From the NCBI GenBank assembly GCA_043804925.1, contig JAZDIP010000030.1:1-7250 (forward strand): 7,250 bases of DNA, given 5' to 3'. Made by a program: the position numbers and the translations under genes. This document shows, piece after piece, positions 6,613-7,250 of this stretch. Within the stretch, counting starts at the first letter, position 1. Every line of letters begins with the position of its first letter. This DNA is from ChocPot-Mid sp043804925 (GTDB lineage: Bacteria > Bacteroidota > Ignavibacteria > Kapaibacteriales > UBA2268). A model generated the notes under the pieces. The model made no database searches and had not been told where the DNA came from. It saw only the letters and a list, made by a program, of their open reading frames with translations.

Positions 6613-6894
6613 GTGTTAGAAAAAAGTGCTCCTGCTAAGAATTTCTTTGTCGAAGATGAAAGCGGAAATAAAAAATCAATTTTAGATGTTCCTCTTGTTT
6701 GTGAAGATTTAAAGCGTACACCTGATAACTTGGAAACCTGTCAATATTTTGTAAAAGTAAAATGGATTATTACGAAAAAAGAAACAGAGCCATATTGGGA
6801 GAAAGGGCTTAGAGCAAATCAAAACAGTGCATTTAAATTAAAAAATTCATACACATTAGAAAAATTACTACAACATTTCAATATTGATAACTGA
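6613..6894 (+). CDS. C-terminal part of the interrupted nuclease gene
   Basis: The frame of the preceding nuclease continues after its TAA as GVGTVLEKSAPAKNFFV and runs to a TGA at 6892-6894. The junction KRGY-stop-GVGTV reads like an unbroken GYxGVG motif with one codon turned into a stop. The rest, including TEPYWEKGLRANQNSAFKL and YTLEKLLQHFNID, looks like the natural end of DUF91-type proteins. If translated alone it could begin at GTG 6613, giving 93 residues, with AAGGTG (6599-6604) as a possible ribosome binding site overlapping the upstream stop. It more likely represents the detached tail of a pseudogene, or a case of readthrough. A sequencing error at 6598-6600 is also possible. No separate function is recognised. 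Confidence 0.5.
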   Translation: MLEKSAPAKNFFVEDESGNKKSILDVPLVCEDLKRTPDNLETCQYFVKVKWIITKKETEPYWEKGLRANQNSAFKLKNSYTLEKLLQHFNIDN

Positions 6895-6900
6895 CATAAA

Positions 6901-6937
6901 ATGCAAATAACCATTGCATTCACCTGCTATGATAAAA
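6901..6937 (+). repeat. Degenerate attC-like site E, related to site B
   Basis: Seven bases after the nuclease stop codon, 6908-6928 (TAACCATTG, then CACCTGCT) matches 18 of 21 bases with site B at 2716-2736. The B right core CGTTAGCAC is replaced here by ATGATAAAA, so the inverted-repeat partner is lost and only the left half is recognisable. A local hairpin, ATGCAA/TTGCAT (6901-6906 and 6914-6919), includes part of the shared block. The position directly after a gene end is the same as for sites C and D. Confidence 0.45.
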
Positions 6938-6959
6938 GTCAAGTATGAATTAAATATTT

Positions 6960-6987
6960 TTGAATAGAATCGTCTCCTTAATATAAT
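6960..6987 (+). promoter_or_regulatory. Possible promoter reading rightwards
   Basis: TTGAAT (6960-6965) and a perfect TATAAT (6982-6987) are separated by 16 bases. The -35 match is only four of six, and such pairs arise by chance in AT-rich DNA. It would transcribe structured region F and whatever gene lies beyond the window. Confidence 0.3.
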
Positions 6988-7051
6988 GCTCAATAATCAT
7001 AGATTTATCATGCTGCTATTCGTGGTTGGTCCACAAGTTACGATTCAAAGT

Positions 7052-7146
7052 GCGGGAAAAGAGGTATCAACAAACTAACGGTCGTGATCACGAGGTCACA
7101 GCTCAACGCACGTTGTATACCTTGTCGGCATATAGCCGATTCCCGC
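7052..7146 (+). repeat. Strongly structured region F with nested inverted repeats
   Basis: Outer arms GCGGGAA (7052-7058) and TTCCCGC (7140-7146) are perfectly complementary. Inside them AGGTAT (7062-7067) pairs with ATACCT (7117-7122), and CAAC (7068-7071) with GTTG (7112-7115), leaving one bulged T. The centre holds a perfect 12-base palindrome, TCGTGATCACGA (7082-7093), and a small hairpin CAACG/CGTTG (7104-7115). A further hairpin, TCGGC-ATATA-GCCGA, lies at 7125-7139. TCAACAAACT (7067-7076) is shared with site C. It could be another attC-like site or a structured RNA. Confidence 0.4.
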
Positions 7147-7250
7147 TGAAAAAGATAATATCTGCACATAGAGAACCATTTTTACATAAGACTTATTGCA
7201 GTACTCCCACACAATAGGGTTCATTAGATAGGACACAATGTCTCAGACGG

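Larger units (their letters stand above)
6895..7250. other. Stretch without a recognisable gene at the right end
   Basis: These 356 bases hold site E (6901-6937), a possible promoter (6960-6987) and structured region F (7052-7146), but no credible gene. The only long frame starts at a TTG (7026), lacks a ribosome binding site and gives an unremarkable 63 residues. From about 7020 the sequence is less AT-rich than the rest of the window, like the first 111 bases, so it may belong to a different cassette or lie upstream of a gene starting beyond the window. I looked for an insertion-sequence end near 7205-7250 and found no convincing terminal repeat. Confidence 0.5.

Noticed and set aside
7026..7217. 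63-residue + strand frame at the right end
   Set aside because: It begins with TTG, has no ribosome binding site, lies across region F with its nested stems, and resembles no protein family.
7205..7250. Possible insertion-sequence end near the right edge
   Set aside because: The GGACACAATGTCTC segment looked like a terminal repeat, but there is no transposase frame and no matching partner in the window.

Overview
The window is AT-rich DNA from a Gram-negative bacterium. One gene encodes a lipoprotein with a clear lipobox and another a secreted outer-membrane beta-barrel protein. The genes have strong Shine-Dalgarno sequences (GGAGGT, AAGGAG), and one promoter resembles the sigma-70 type. That combination argues against Bacteroidota and would suit a low-GC spirochaete or a similar lineage, but this is an inference and no taxonomic marker gene is present.

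Every credible gene reads on the + strand. The order is: the 3' end of an unrecognised gene (1-111); a possible 27-residue peptide (341-424); a radical SAM/SPASM enzyme with an N-terminal PqqD-like domain (532-1905); a 56-residue Cys/Glu/Met-rich peptide gene (2190-2360) with its own promoter; a 646-residue lipoprotein with short helical repeats, HEAT repeats and a degenerate cyclophilin domain (2833-4773); a PorT-like outer-membrane barrel (4911-5645); and a DUF91/NucS-like nuclease split by an in-frame TAA (5806-6600 and 6613-6894). I find no convincing gene after 6894.

The most interesting part is 532-2360. The enzyme has a radical SAM CX3CX2C motif, a full SPASM cysteine set and a leader-peptide recognition domain. 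The peptide ends in CEHMCEKMCEQMCEPC. Together they look like a minimal two-gene RiPP (ribosomally made, post-translationally modified peptide) system, probably installing Cys thioether cross-links. I do not recognise this core motif from a described family.

Between the genes, usually just after a stop codon, lie imperfect inverted repeats. They share short core blocks (TAAC on the left; CGTTAGCAC or CGTTATAT on the right), nested stems and single bulged bases. Co-directional unrelated genes, each followed by such a site, resemble a chromosomal integron cassette array with attC sites. On that reading the RiPP pair is the cargo of one cassette (about 319-2747). No integrase gene is in the window, so the integron interpretation remains tentative.
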